Of a stretch of 64,000 nt of DNA, positions 8,016 through 17,969 are shown piece by piece. The translations under genes were made by a program, and so were the position numbers. Origin of the DNA: Acidobacteriota bacterium. GTDB taxonomy: Bacteria > Acidobacteriota > Holophagae > Acanthopleuribacterales > Acanthopleuribacteraceae. The DNA is taken from the NCBI GenBank assembly GCA_020637335.1, contig JACJWC010000018.1, forward strand, positions 1-64,000, given 5' to 3'. Every line of letters starts with the position of its first letter. The first letter of the stretch is position 1. The notes below the pieces were generated by a model that was not told the DNA's origin, ran no database searches, and saw only the letters and a list, made by a program, of their open reading frames with translations.

Positions 8016-8786
8016 TTGTTACTTTATTCGTGGAACGTGAACGGCATCCGTGCCGCACAGAAAAAAGGCTTTCTGGATTGGCTCCAGCAAAGCAACGCAG
8101 ATGTGGTTTGTCTTCAGGAAATAAAAGCCCGTCCAGACCAGTTGGATGCAGGCTTGGCAAACCCCCAGGGTTATCACGCCTATTGGTTCCCCGCACAGAA
8201 ACCGGGTTATAGCGGATTGGCAGCCTTTTCGCGCCAAGAACCCCTTAAGGTGCATGATGGCTGGGGCATTGAAGCATTTGACGCGGAAGGGCGCACGCAA
8301 ACACTTGAATTCGAGAAGTTCGTGCTGGTCAACGCCTATTTTCCCAATAGCCAACGCGAGCATACCCGGCTCGATTACAAGCTGGATTTCTGCCAGCACA
8401 TGCAGCGCTATTTGGATGATTGGGTGAAAAAGGGCAAGGAGGTCGTCTTGTGCGGCGATTACAATATTGCCCACCAGGAAATCGATTTGGCCAATCCCAA
8501 AACCAATGTGAATAACGCGGGTTTCCTACCGCAGGAACGCGCCTGGATGAGCCAGTTTTTGCAGGCCGGATACCACGATATTTTTCGCGAACAGCATTCG
8601 GGAAATGGCCATTACACCTGGTGGAGTAACCGCAAAGGCGTGCGGGAGAAAAATATCGGATGGCGCCTGGATTATCACTGTGTGAGTGCAGGTCTCAAAA
8701 ACCTATGTGGGCCGGCCCAGCACCATCCCCAAGTCATGGGATCGGACCATTGTCCTGTTTCACTCGTATTAAAGGAATTGTATTAG
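8016..8786 (+). CDS. exoA: Exodeoxyribonuclease III (AP endonuclease)
   Basis: The start is a TTG (8016) with GGGAGG seven bases upstream, giving MLLYSWNVNGIRAA and a 256-aa protein. Reading frames further upstream run into the transporter gene and lack homology. Signature motifs are present in order: WNVNGIRA, LQEIK (metal-binding Glu), LCGDYNIAH with the catalytic Asp and Asn, GWRLDYHC, and the final GSDHCPV with the catalytic His. The enzyme cuts DNA 5' of abasic sites in base excision repair. The length fits the ExoA/Xth class. An AlkA-type glycosylase and Ogt about 9 kb away add to DNA repair in the window but are not linked to it. Confidence 0.93.
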   Translation: MLLYSWNVNGIRAAQKKGFLDWLQQSNADVVCLQEIKARPDQLDAGLANPQGYHAYWFPAQKPGYSGLAAFSRQEPLKVHDGWGIEAFDAEGRTQTLEFEKFVLVNAYFPNSQREHTRLDYKLDFCQHMQRYLDDWVKKGKEVVLCGDYNIAHQEIDLANPKTNVNNAGFLPQERAWMSQFLQAGYHDIFREQHSGNGHYTWWSNRKGVREKNIGWRLDYHCVSAGLKNLCGPAQHHPQVMGSDHCPVSLVLKELY

Positions 8787-8864
8787 CCCAAGGCGAACGT
8801 TGTCTTTTTCCTAGGGCCGTTCCTTATTCGCTCAAATTCAGTACCACATCGTTAGGGGGTTATT

Positions 8865-11800
8865 GTGTTGGTTTCCTGTTTGTTTTTGTTTTCCTTTTTT
8901 CAATCTGCTGCACCCACCCTGGTGCACAAACCCAGTTTGAGTCCCGATGGAAAAACCATTGCTTTCTCTTTTCAAGGGGATATTTGGACTATGGTTCCCG
9001 GTCAACATCCTATCCGCTTGACCATCCACGAAAGTTACGAGTCCTTGCCGGTTTGGAGTCCTGACGGCAAATGGATCGCATTCTCAGGTGATCGATACGG
9101 TCAATACGATGTTTTTGTAGTGCCCGCGCAGGGTGGACCCGTCAAACGATTGACCTACCATCCCGCTGCCGACCTGGTGACCGATTGGAACCAAGACGGC
9201 ATTTTTTTTGAGACACGTCGTCAGTGGATCGGTGTGGAATGGGAACAAGAACTCTATTCGGTCAGCCCTGATGGCGGAACACCCGTCCGCTTGATGGATA
9301 CGTTTGGATTCCAACCGAGCCTGTCACCCGATGGCCGTTTTATCGCTTATGTCGGTGGATCCTGCCGGATCGCCCGTGAACAGTATGAGGGCCCAGCCAA
9401 CCGCAACATTTGGGTCTACGATCGGGAAAGCAAACAACACCGCCGCGTCACTCCGGCTGAAACCAATGATTTTGAACCGCACTGGTCGGGAAACGAATTG
9501 TTTTTTATCGGGGTTGAAAACGGACGCTACAACCTGCAAAGCGCCACGATCCAAGTCGATCAGATCTCCGAAATCAAGACCCATACCCACTTCACTGCAG
9601 CCGGCATTCAGTCCATGGATGTGTCTGGCGATCAAATCGTTATGGAACAAAATGGCACCTTGCTGACCTTTTCCGTCGGCGGGCAGCCAACGGTATTGGC
9701 CTTGGACCTGCAAGCGGATTCACGCCATAACCCCGACGATTTGGAAATCGAAAATAAGAGTATCGAGAGCTATGCACTCTCGCCGAATAAAAAATGGCTG
9801 GCCCTCATTATTGAGGGCGATGTTTTTGTCAAAGAAAACGACGAAAAGAAGAGCCGCACGGTCAACCTAACCCAATCACCGGCCCGCGAACGCGAAGTCC
9901 TGTGGTTGGATGATCAGACCCTGGCCTATACCTCCGATGCTGCAGGTAATTACGACCTTTACCAGGTCACCTCCAGTGATGCCAATAAAAAAGATCTGTT
10001 TTCATCGCTCAAACACCAAACCAAAGCCCTGACCCAAACGGCGGAGGATGAGCACAATTTGGTGCGTTCATCCGATGGCAAAAAAGTGGTCGGCGTTGTT
10101 GGTGCTGGAACCTTGGCCGTTTATACCTGGGACCCCAAGACGGGCCTCTCCCAACCCAAGACCTTGTTGTCAGGCTGGGCCTCGCCGGAAGGCCTGGCCA
10201 TTAGCCCGGACAGCCAGTGGTTGGCTTATGCTTTATACGATCTTAACTTCAACTCAGAGATTTTTATCCTGCCCCTGAGCGGTGACGGTCAACCGGTCAA
10301 TGTCAGCATGCATCCCCGTCGTGATTCGGCCCCCTTTTGGAGTCAGGACGGTACCAAACTCGGCTTCAGTTCGATCCGCAATGGCGGGAATGCCGATGTG
10401 TGGTTTGCCTGGCTAACCCGCGAAGACTGGGAAAAAACCAAACAAGACCAGGAAGAGGGCTGGTATTTTGATACCCCTGCCGATGAGCCCAAAGACAAAG
10501 ACAAAGACGACGATTCGGCAGAGGGCGACACAAAGAAAGACAAAAAGAAAAAGGAAGTTAAACCGGTTCGGATCGATTTTGAAGGCATTTGGGACCGTTT
10601 GGTTCAGGTCAGCTTCGATGCAGGCGACGAGATTGGGGTCGGCACCTCGGAAGATGGCAAAACCTTTTATTTTGTGGGTGACGCACTCAAAGAAGAGGGT
10701 ACGGATCTGTACAGCACCCCTTGGGATAAACGCGATGTGGAAGCATTGACGCAAGGCGGTCAAAATCCGGATCAAGTCGAAATAACCGGTAAGGACAAGT
10801 TCCTGTTCCTTAAAAAGGGTGGCCTGACCCAATTGGAAAAGGGCAAAACCAAGGGCATGCCACACCAAGCCCATCTGTTTGTGGATAAACCTGCCCAATA
10901 CCGCCAAATCTTTGAAGAAGCTTGGCGGGCCATCCAGCAGGGTTTTTATGACCCAGAATTCCACGGCCGCGATTGGCAAGCCATCAAGACCACCTATGAA
11001 CCGCTGTGTTTGGCCGAGCAAACCGATATCGACTTTTCCAATATGTTTAACCTGATGCTGGGTCAATTGGATGCCAGTCACATGGGCATGTACCATCGCC
11101 CGCCCAGTCGCCAAGCGGATGAGAAAACCGGCTTGCTCGGCACCGAAGGACGTGGAACCGAGAAAGGCTACCAAATTAGCTATGTGGTACCCCACGCGCC
11201 AGCGGACAAAGAGAAAAGCCAATTAAATCCGGGAGACACTATTGTTTCGATTAATGGCCAAGCTTTTGGCCCCAAAGATAATCTATACGCCCATTTGCGC
11301 GGCCAAGAGGGCCAACTCGTTTTGTTGGAAGTCGTTAACGAAAAACAACAAAAACGCGAAGTCGCGATTCGGCCAGAAGGCAACCTGAACAATGAGCAGT
11401 ACGAAGCGTGGGTTGCCGAACGCAAACGCCTGACCGATACCTATTCCCAGGGCCAATTGGGGTATTTGCATATCCGCGGCATGAACATGCCCAGTTTTGA
11501 GCGTTTTGAACGGGACTTAATGGCCTCCGGCTACGGTAAAAAGGGCTTAGTGATCGATGTGCGCTTTAACGGTGGCGGCTGGACGACTGACTATCTGATG
11601 GCCGTGCTCAATGTGCGCCAACACGCCTATACCATTCCGCGCGGAGCCACTGACAGCTTAAAGAACCACGCCCAATTTGCCAACAGTTATCCGTTTAGCG
11701 AACGTTTACCCTTAAGCTCCTGGACCCAGCCATCAATTGCCCTGTGCAACCAAAACAGTTACTCCAATGCTGAAATCTTTTCACATGCCTATAAAAGTTT

Positions 11801-12059
11801 GGGCATTGGCACATTGGTTGGGATGCCTACGTTTGGCGCCGTCATCTCAACGGGTGCGTACGGGCTTCAATCCCATTTCTTGGTCAGAATGCCGTTCCGC
11901 GCTTGGTTTGTTAAAGAAACGGCAAGCAACATGGAACACGGGCCAGCAGTTCCCGACATTCTGATTGAAAACGAACGCGAGAGCCGGGCCAAGAATGAAG
12001 ATCCGCAATTGCAAAAAGCGGTACAGACCCTGCTCGAGCAAATCAACACTCAACCTTGA
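8865..12059 (+). CDS. Tricorn protease homologue (periplasmic, PDZ and S41 domains)
   Basis: The start is a GTG at 8865 with AGGGGG upstream, and a short signal peptide covers residues 1-15. In order: a six- to seven-bladed TolB/PD40 propeller with repeated SPDGKWIAFS-type units (about 20-320), a second propeller (320-520), an Asp/Lys-rich linker (about 545-570), a tricorn core domain, a PDZ domain (about 755-840) and a tail-specific protease fold (870-1050). The S41 part shows VIDVRFNGGGW and NQNSYSNAEIF with the probable nucleophile Ser. Tricorn degrades peptides released by other proteases; exported bacterial homologues are common in acidobacteria. The length of 1064 aa matches the family. 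It is monocistronic with a terminator at 12069. Confidence 0.9.
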   Translation: MLVSCLFLFSFFQSAAPTLVHKPSLSPDGKTIAFSFQGDIWTMVPGQHPIRLTIHESYESLPVWSPDGKWIAFSGDRYGQYDVFVVPAQGGPVKRLTYHPAADLVTDWNQDGIFFETRRQWIGVEWEQELYSVSPDGGTPVRLMDTFGFQPSLSPDGRFIAYVGGSCRIAREQYEGPANRNIWVYDRESKQHRRVTPAETNDFEPHWSGNELFFIGVENGRYNLQSATIQVDQISEIKTHTHFTAAGIQSMDVSGDQIVMEQNGTLLTFSVGGQPTVLALDLQADSRHNPDDLEIENKSIESYALSPNKKWLALIIEGDVFVKENDEKKSRTVNLTQSPAREREVLWLDDQTLAYTSDAAGNYDLYQVTSSDANKKDLFSSLKHQTKALTQTAEDEHNLVRSSDGKKVVGVVGAGTLAVYTWDPKTGLSQPKTLLSGWASPEGLAISPDSQWLAYALYDLNFNSEIFILPLSGDGQPVNVSMHPRRDSAPFWSQDGTKLGFSSIRNGGNADVWFAWLTREDWEKTKQDQEEGWYFDTPADEPKDKDKDDDSAEGDTKKDKKKKEVKPVRIDFEGIWDRLVQVSFDAGDEIGVGTSEDGKTFYFVGDALKEEGTDLYSTPWDKRDVEALTQGGQNPDQVEITGKDKFLFLKKGGLTQLEKGKTKGMPHQAHLFVDKPAQYRQIFEEAWRAIQQGFYDPEFHGRDWQAIKTTYEPLCLAEQTDIDFSNMFNLMLGQLDASHMGMYHRPPSRQADEKTGLLGTEGRGTEKGYQISYVVPHAPADKEKSQLNPGDTIVSINGQAFGPKDNLYAHLRGQEGQLVLLEVVNEKQQKREVAIRPEGNLNNEQYEAWVAERKRLTDTYSQGQLGYLHIRGMNMPSFERFERDLMASGYGKKGLVIDVRFNGGGWTTDYLMAVLNVRQHAYTIPRGATDSLKNHAQFANSYPFSERLPLSSWTQPSIALCNQNSYSNAEIFSHAYKSLGIGTLVGMPTFGAVISTGAYGLQSHFLVRMPFRAWFVKETASNMEHGPAVPDILIENERESRAKNEDPQLQKAVQTLLEQINTQP

Positions 12060-12068
12060 TCTGGATCC

Positions 12069-12091
12069 GGCCCACAGCCGTGCTGTGGGCC
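12069..12091. terminator. Bidirectional terminator between tricorn and the GCS2-CBS gene
   Basis: GGCCCACAG-CCGTG-CTGTGGGCC is a 9-bp perfect stem in the 34 bases between two convergent stop codons (12057-12059 and 12094-12096). The plus-strand side is followed by ATTTACTTT. Confidence 0.65.
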
Positions 12092-12093
12092 AT

Positions 12094-14007
12094 TTACTTT
12101 AAAAGTTGTTGTTCCAGTAATAAACTGGCCACTTTCATGAAGTCACTGTCGGTAACAACCCCAACCAACTCGCCATTTTTTACCACTGGCAAACAGGAAA
12201 TGCCCTGCTCTCGCATTAATTTGATGGCGGTTAGTGTATTTTGTTCGGGCTCAATCGTGAGTGGATTGGCCTGCATGAGATCGCGCACCAGGACGGGATT
12301 TTTGTCGTCCAGACACAGGTTTTGGCCCAGGTAACGAATTAGCGCGCGGTGGGAAATGAGACCGACCAACCGGTGGCGATTGTCCTCGACCAACACATGG
12401 CGGATGGTGTGCCAATCCATCATGTTGGCAACCAATTCAATCGGCTCGTGTTCCTGTACGGTTATCAGATCCGTACTCATGATTTGTTCGATTTTATGGA
12501 AACTGTGGCGCCAGCCACCGCCTTCCTCCAAGCGCGCGTACGCCCACTGCGCTACGGGAATATTCTGCTCTTGGCGTTGAACCATCCCCGAGGTGAGTGC
12601 CGTCATGCGTTCCACCAGCGAAACGCGCCGATCCATTTTCTGGAAGGAACCCAACATCCACTGACTACCGGTTTGCCCCCCGCGTACCCGTTCTTCCAGA
12701 ACGCCCAAGTATTTATCGATATCATCCCGGGTTATGCCAGACTGCTCCAAGCCACTGCGGGCCAAAGGCAGGAGATGTTCCAAGATCAACTGTTGGGCCG
12801 GTTGGGGTTTCATTTCGACCCAGGTGATCTGGGCGTTGATGCCTGCCCGGGCAGCGTTGATGAAATTTTGTTTGGCATCCTCAAACGGCATACGCTCGGA
12901 GATATCGCCGTAGACGTGCGAAGCACCGGCCATGAGCCCAAACCAAAACGCAGCGTTCGCAACCTCATCAATCAAAGTGGGGCCACTGGGCAGCACCCGA
13001 TTCTCAATGCGAAAATGCGGAACGCCTTCGGTAATGCCATAACAAATGCGGTTCCAACGGTAAATGGTGCCATTGTGTAGCCGCAAAGCTTTGAGCGCCG
13101 GCGCCTGTTTGCGCGCCATGACCTTAAACGGATCTTCCTCTTCCTCTGAAGAGAGAATGGCTCGAAAGCGCGAAATATCCTCGCGGAAAATCTCAAGCGG
13201 ACTGCTCTTGACCCAATCACGGCCGAAGGTAACCCGCGAAAGATTGTCGCGTACGTAGTGGGAATCCGCACGCGTATCGATGGATTGCTCAAATAAGCCA
13301 ATACGGGTCTCATGCCACAGGCGTTTGCCAAACAACATGGGCGAATTGCAGGCGGCAGCCAAAACGGGCGCCAAGACGGCTTGCGACACATTGTAGAGAC
13401 CGGCGAATTCGTCCGGCGCAACCTGAAAATGGACCTGAAATGAGGTGTTACAGGCCTCAACCATGACCGAATCGTGGTTGACATTAATTTCATCGATGCC
13501 TTTGATTTTAAAAGCGTAGGGACCCCCTTTAAGTGAATTGAGGGCCCGGTTCAACGCGAAATAGCGCGGATTAGGGGTCATATTCTCCAGCCCCAGATCC
13601 GATTTGCTCAAGGTGGGGAGAATGCCCGAGAGGACCACATGACCATCGACCTTGCGCGTCACCTCAACCAACTTCTGGTACCCGCCTTTTAATTGCTCTT
13701 CCAGTTGCGAAAGGCAATTGCCGCTGAATAGCAGCGGATCAAGGTTGAACTCCAAATTAAACTGGGCCAATTCAGTCACAAACATCGGATCATTCAATTG
13801 TTCCAAAATTTGGGGTGCTAGTGGCGCCGGTTTCCAATTGCTGTCGACCAAGAAAATTTCCTGCTCGGCCCCAATCCGCCGCGCACCGGTATCAAACCAG
13901 CCGTCTGCCATTAACTGTTCTAACGCGCGCACGTCTGTTAGGAGCCGCTTTAAGAAAAAGCTTATTTCGCGTTGGTCAGATTCCAACTTCACATCGTGTT
14001 CGCCCAT
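12094..14007 (-). CDS. Glutamate-cysteine ligase-family (GCS2-like) enzyme fused to two CBS domains
   Basis: The first 480 or so of 637 residues resemble carboxylate-amine ligases of the GCS2 type: RRIGAEQEIFLVD near residue 42 supplies the conserved metal-binding Glu pair, and later pieces include NHDSVMVEACNTSFQVHFQV and PHFRIENRVLPSGPT. The last 135 residues are two CBS units (QIMSTDLITVQEHEPI and DLMQANPLTIEPEQNT), which bind adenine nucleotides such as AMP or ATP and usually set enzyme activity. The protein probably forms a gamma-glutamyl or similar amide bond under adenylate control; the exact substrate is not evident, and no glutathione synthetase is nearby. It stands alone, convergent with tricorn. 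Confidence 0.75.
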   Translation of the reverse strand: MGEHDVKLESDQREISFFLKRLLTDVRALEQLMADGWFDTGARRIGAEQEIFLVDSNWKPAPLAPQILEQLNDPMFVTELAQFNLEFNLDPLLFSGNCLSQLEEQLKGGYQKLVEVTRKVDGHVVLSGILPTLSKSDLGLENMTPNPRYFALNRALNSLKGGPYAFKIKGIDEINVNHDSVMVEACNTSFQVHFQVAPDEFAGLYNVSQAVLAPVLAAACNSPMLFGKRLWHETRIGLFEQSIDTRADSHYVRDNLSRVTFGRDWVKSSPLEIFREDISRFRAILSSEEEEDPFKVMARKQAPALKALRLHNGTIYRWNRICYGITEGVPHFRIENRVLPSGPTLIDEVANAAFWFGLMAGASHVYGDISERMPFEDAKQNFINAARAGINAQITWVEMKPQPAQQLILEHLLPLARSGLEQSGITRDDIDKYLGVLEERVRGGQTGSQWMLGSFQKMDRRVSLVERMTALTSGMVQRQEQNIPVAQWAYARLEEGGGWRHSFHKIEQIMSTDLITVQEHEPIELVANMMDWHTIRHVLVEDNRHRLVGLISHRALIRYLGQNLCLDDKNPVLVRDLMQANPLTIEPEQNTLTAIKLMREQGISCLPVVKNGELVGVVTDSDFMKVASLLLEQQLLK

Positions 14008-14068
14008 TTGTCACCAGTTCTTTGCGTTTTCCCCATTCTAACAAAAGAAAAAAAGAAAGAGGCTTTCG

Positions 14069-17000
14069 TTAAAGAACTTCTGTCCCTTCATGGGGTGATT
14101 GAGAGGGCAACCAACGATTCAGGACCCGAATCAAATCCTTGCGGGCAATAGGTTTGGCCAAATAATCGTCCATACCCCGAGCAATACATTCGGTATTATC
14201 CCCTTCAAGCGCATTGGCGGTTAAGGCCACGATCACAGTAGGTTTGTCTAATTCGCGGATCCTTTGGGTACACTCAAAACCATCCATTTCAGGCATTTGG
14301 CAGTCCATAAACACTAAATCAAAACGGGTTGACCGAAATTTGTAGAGCGCATCTGCACCCGAATCGGCCTGATCGACATCCAGATTGGGTAATCCGCGCA
14401 ACAATTGAACCGCAACTCGTAAATTGATGCGGTTATCATCGACAACCAGAATATGTGAATGGCTCCAAGCGGGCTCGGGATTTGCGTTCCGGTCTTCCTC
14501 TTCCAAGGGCGTGCGCGAGATCCTGGCCCACAATTCGCGCAGACTGATGGGTCGAAAAATAGCTGAGCGCCCCAGTTCATCTCCTAGGTTTTCCCCTCGA
14601 TTGGCTATGAACACCAATTTATCCTCGAGCCCTGGCTGATACAGGCCGGCATCATCGGTCAATATCCACTCTGCCGTTTCAAGGGTGGAATCGCGAAGTT
14701 GCCAGCGGGACAACTGCTCCTTAAGGAGCTTTTCTTCCAGCGGGTTACTCATTTGCACATAGGAACGCTCAGGCAATCGGTGTGGATTTGGATGCGCCTC
14801 CAGGGCAAGACCCGGAAACAGAATCTCAAAACGTGTGCCGTTCACCAGCGGTACAGGCTTTACCTCACCATCCAGAAGGAGTGTTAATTGATGCACAATG
14901 GAGAGGCCCAAACCCGTCCCCCCCCATTTGCGGTTCTGAAACTGTTCAAGCTGGGTGAACGGCTCAAATACCTTTTGCATATCGTTGGCCTGGATGCCAA
15001 TGCCACTGTCCTCCACACAGAGTTTGAGATCATCGGCTACGCGTTCGGCGCGCAGCAGGACGTAACCTCGATCTGTAAATTTCAAGGCATTATTTAAGAG
15101 ATTCAACAAGATTTGACGCACCCGATCCGGATCCAAAAACACCTGTTTGGGTAGATTTGGATCATACAGGAGTTGAAGTACTAAGCCCTTTTTGGCCGCT
15201 TCTGGCCCAAAAATCTGAATGGTTTCTTCTAGCAAAGGCAATAGGTCAAATTGGGTCTTATGGACCCTTAATTGACCCGCTTCGATTTTGGTTAAATCCA
15301 GAATATCGTTCAGAATCACCAAAAGCGTTTGGGTAGAACGAAAAATAACCTCAGCCTGTTCAGCAATGTCCGGGTTTTTGGCCTGATCTTTGAGATGCTC
15401 AGCCATGCCGAGAATGCCATTGATCGGCGTGCGGATCTCATGGCTCATGATCGCCAGAAAATTTTGTTTGGCTTTTTTGGCAGTATTGGCCTCGCGCAAA
15501 GCACTTTCTAGCGCGGTGTGGGATTGTTCCAATTCCTGAGTGCGTTGTTGTAAATCCTGGGTTCGTGTCTGAATGAGCGTTTCCAGAATGATTCTGCGCC
15601 GAGCGGCCCACTGGTTTTGAGCGATGTAAGAGGCAATCAAAGCACATAAAAGCAGCACAATGAACCAGGGTCGCAACCATAAGGGACTCAACAGCTTAAA
15701 CGCATCTGAATGAATTTCCGGACCCCATGGCCCACCGCTCATTTTGGCTTGAACCTGAAACTCATAAGCGCCCGGCTTTAGACCGGTATAGCGAACCACG
15801 CGCTCGGTTGTATCCGTTTCCCAGTCTTGATTTAGACCCTTGAGACGATAGCGGTAACGCACCTTTTCCTGGGCCGTTGAGCAGAATGCAGTGAATTCAA
15901 ACTGGAAGTTGTTTTGACTGGGGCCAAGTCGGCTGGGCATGGCCGAAACCGGTGCACCCGCGACCTCCACTTTTTGGATAACCGCACGTGGTGGTTGGCC
16001 ATTAAATTGAAAGCCAGGCCGCGGGTTGTACAGCGCGATACCATCAATGGTTCCCATCCAAAAAACATCGAGCTTTTTGATGGCATTCACGTTGGTTTCA
16101 ATACCGCGAAAACCATCCCATTGATCGTAAATCTGACACGACTGGGCCAACACCGAGTAACGTAAAAGCCCGCGCTCGGTTCCGACCAAAACAACACCGG
16201 GCTGTTCCTCTTGGATAAAGTAGCCAACGGTACTTTTACTTTCCGGGCAATCGATCGGGAAAAAGCGTTCACCATCAAAATGAAAAATGCCGCCTTGTTG
16301 TGTGGAAACCCACAATCCGCCGTTGGAAGCCGCAGTGATGCCCATGACCCACAGGTCCTGTAGACCCGATTCTGACCCAAAAACACGTGTTTTTTTTGTA
16401 ACGGGATCGTAGGAAACCAGCCCGCTATGGCGAGCGCCCCACCACATCACGGATTGCGCATCTTCATAAATCGGAAACACCGTTTCATAGGCCGAAGGAT
16501 CCAACTGGATCCGCTGAAGCACCTGGAGACTCCCCGCTTCTGGCCGGACACACATAATCCCGTTTTGGCGGGTGCCGACCCACAAATTGCCATCCTGAGC
16601 CAGATGGAGATTGACAACTTCGTTGCTAGACAACCCATCCTCTTGGTCAAATACGGTCGGCGAATCGTGATCCCAAAGAACCAATCCAACATCGTGAATG
16701 GCCGTCCACAATTGACCAGAACCATCCCGGACGATGCCCCGCACGGATTCCGTTGCAAACCGATTCGCATCGCCCAATCGTTTGTAGGTCCAGCCCGATC
16801 CTTTGGGTTCCATGCGAATAGCACCGCTATCCGTGCCTACCCAGATGGTGCCATTGGCGTCCTGCCAAAAACACCAAATGGTGCGCCAGCCAACGTCACC
16901 CTTAAATTGAACAAACTGAAAAAGCGACGGTCGGACCAGGCTCAAGCCGTTACTGGTTCCAATCCAGGCATTCTGATCGCGGTCCACCAACAAGCTTTCC

Positions 17001-17854
17001 ACCACGTTATGGCTCAAGCCATTCTCGGTGTTGAAACGCTCCATTTGGTCATCGGGTCCCAGCTTAAACGCGCCCGCACCATCCGTGGCCACCAAAAGCG
17101 TGCCCGGTCCCTGTTCCTGAATAAATTGAATGGTTGTTCCGCTTGTCCCTAACCGTTCACCCCAATTGTCCTCAGGTGAAGTCGCCTGGAAAAGGCGACC
17201 GAGTACCGTTCCCAACCAAATCCGACCATCGGAACTGACCCAAAAGGCGGTCAGTTCGGAACCGGAAAAAACTGTTTGAAAGTTGCCCCACACAGCCAAG
17301 TCCACATCGCTGTCATGCCGGACCAAAACCTGATCGGTCATCAACCACAAGGCGCCGGGCGAGGCTTGAATCGCCTGACATGCCCCGTAGGGGAATGGGA
17401 GAAAAGCCCAGCGCTTTTCGCTCGGCAGGTAACAGGTTAATTGACCATTGACCCCATTGACGACCCAAACCCGACCGCGCTCATCGCAAGTCAATTGGTT
17501 GACCACCCGGTTGGGTAAACCCGCTGGCGGCTCAATCGCTTCAAAGCGGCCATTGCGGTAAACGCTGAGACTACCATCGCTGTGACCGAACCAGATTTCG
17601 CCCTGCCTGCCCAATGCCATCGACCAAACATCGTTGCGCGCCAAACCATCGCTGCGCGCATAGGTGTTGAATCGGTAACCGTCAAACACGCTCACGCCTG
17701 CGCCCGTTCCAATCCACAGCAGACCATCCGGCGTTTGGACCATGGCGCGCACCTGCGATTGAACCAAACCATCAGCCACGTTATAAATCCGGATATTTTT
17801 CAGGGGTTCAACCCAGGAACTGGCGGCAACCCACAGCAGCGAGCAGTAGAGCAT
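14069..17854 (-). CDS. Hybrid two-component system protein: Reg_prop/Y_Y_Y sensor, histidine kinase and receiver
   Basis: The protein has 1261 aa from the ATG at 17854 (GAGGAA six bases upstream; the TTG four codons earlier is less likely). A short signal peptide is followed by two seven-bladed Reg_prop propellers (about 20-640, repeats such as DGLLWIGTGAGVSVFDG), a Y_Y_Y domain ending VRYTGLKPGAYEFQVQA, a transmembrane span (about 725-745), a coiled coil, HisKA with IMSHEIRTPINGILG, an HATPase with GGTGLGLSIV, a degenerate receiver-like stretch, and a C-terminal receiver with VDDN, MDCQMPEMDG and a late Lys (LAKP). No output domain is fused, so the phosphate target must be elsewhere. Such proteins commonly sense polysaccharide breakdown products; no glycan genes lie beside it. 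Confidence 0.9.
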   Translation of the reverse strand: MLYCSLLWVAASSWVEPLKNIRIYNVADGLVQSQVRAMVQTPDGLLWIGTGAGVSVFDGYRFNTYARSDGLARNDVWSMALGRQGEIWFGHSDGSLSVYRNGRFEAIEPPAGLPNRVVNQLTCDERGRVWVVNGVNGQLTCYLPSEKRWAFLPFPYGACQAIQASPGALWLMTDQVLVRHDSDVDLAVWGNFQTVFSGSELTAFWVSSDGRIWLGTVLGRLFQATSPEDNWGERLGTSGTTIQFIQEQGPGTLLVATDGAGAFKLGPDDQMERFNTENGLSHNVVESLLVDRDQNAWIGTSNGLSLVRPSLFQFVQFKGDVGWRTIWCFWQDANGTIWVGTDSGAIRMEPKGSGWTYKRLGDANRFATESVRGIVRDGSGQLWTAIHDVGLVLWDHDSPTVFDQEDGLSSNEVVNLHLAQDGNLWVGTRQNGIMCVRPEAGSLQVLQRIQLDPSAYETVFPIYEDAQSVMWWGARHSGLVSYDPVTKKTRVFGSESGLQDLWVMGITAASNGGLWVSTQQGGIFHFDGERFFPIDCPESKSTVGYFIQEEQPGVVLVGTERGLLRYSVLAQSCQIYDQWDGFRGIETNVNAIKKLDVFWMGTIDGIALYNPRPGFQFNGQPPRAVIQKVEVAGAPVSAMPSRLGPSQNNFQFEFTAFCSTAQEKVRYRYRLKGLNQDWETDTTERVVRYTGLKPGAYEFQVQAKMSGGPWGPEIHSDAFKLLSPLWLRPWFIVLLLCALIASYIAQNQWAARRRIILETLIQTRTQDLQQRTQELEQSHTALESALREANTAKKAKQNFLAIMSHEIRTPINGILGMAEHLKDQAKNPDIAEQAEVIFRSTQTLLVILNDILDLTKIEAGQLRVHKTQFDLLPLLEETIQIFGPEAAKKGLVLQLLYDPNLPKQVFLDPDRVRQILLNLLNNALKFTDRGYVLLRAERVADDLKLCVEDSGIGIQANDMQKVFEPFTQLEQFQNRKWGGTGLGLSIVHQLTLLLDGEVKPVPLVNGTRFEILFPGLALEAHPNPHRLPERSYVQMSNPLEEKLLKEQLSRWQLRDSTLETAEWILTDDAGLYQPGLEDKLVFIANRGENLGDELGRSAIFRPISLRELWARISRTPLEEEDRNANPEPAWSHSHILVVDDNRINLRVAVQLLRGLPNLDVDQADSGADALYKFRSTRFDLVFMDCQMPEMDGFECTQRIRELDKPTVIVALTANALEGDNTECIARGMDDYLAKPIARKDLIRVLNRWLPSQSPHEGTEVL

Positions 17855-17969
17855 TGGATTCCTCAATTGGGTCTATCGGATCCCTGACCCAAAAGTTAAT
17901 AACGACACAAGAAACGGAACGATCAGCTAGGCTTTTTAGGGTAGCATCGCTTCGGGAGGGCGATAACCC

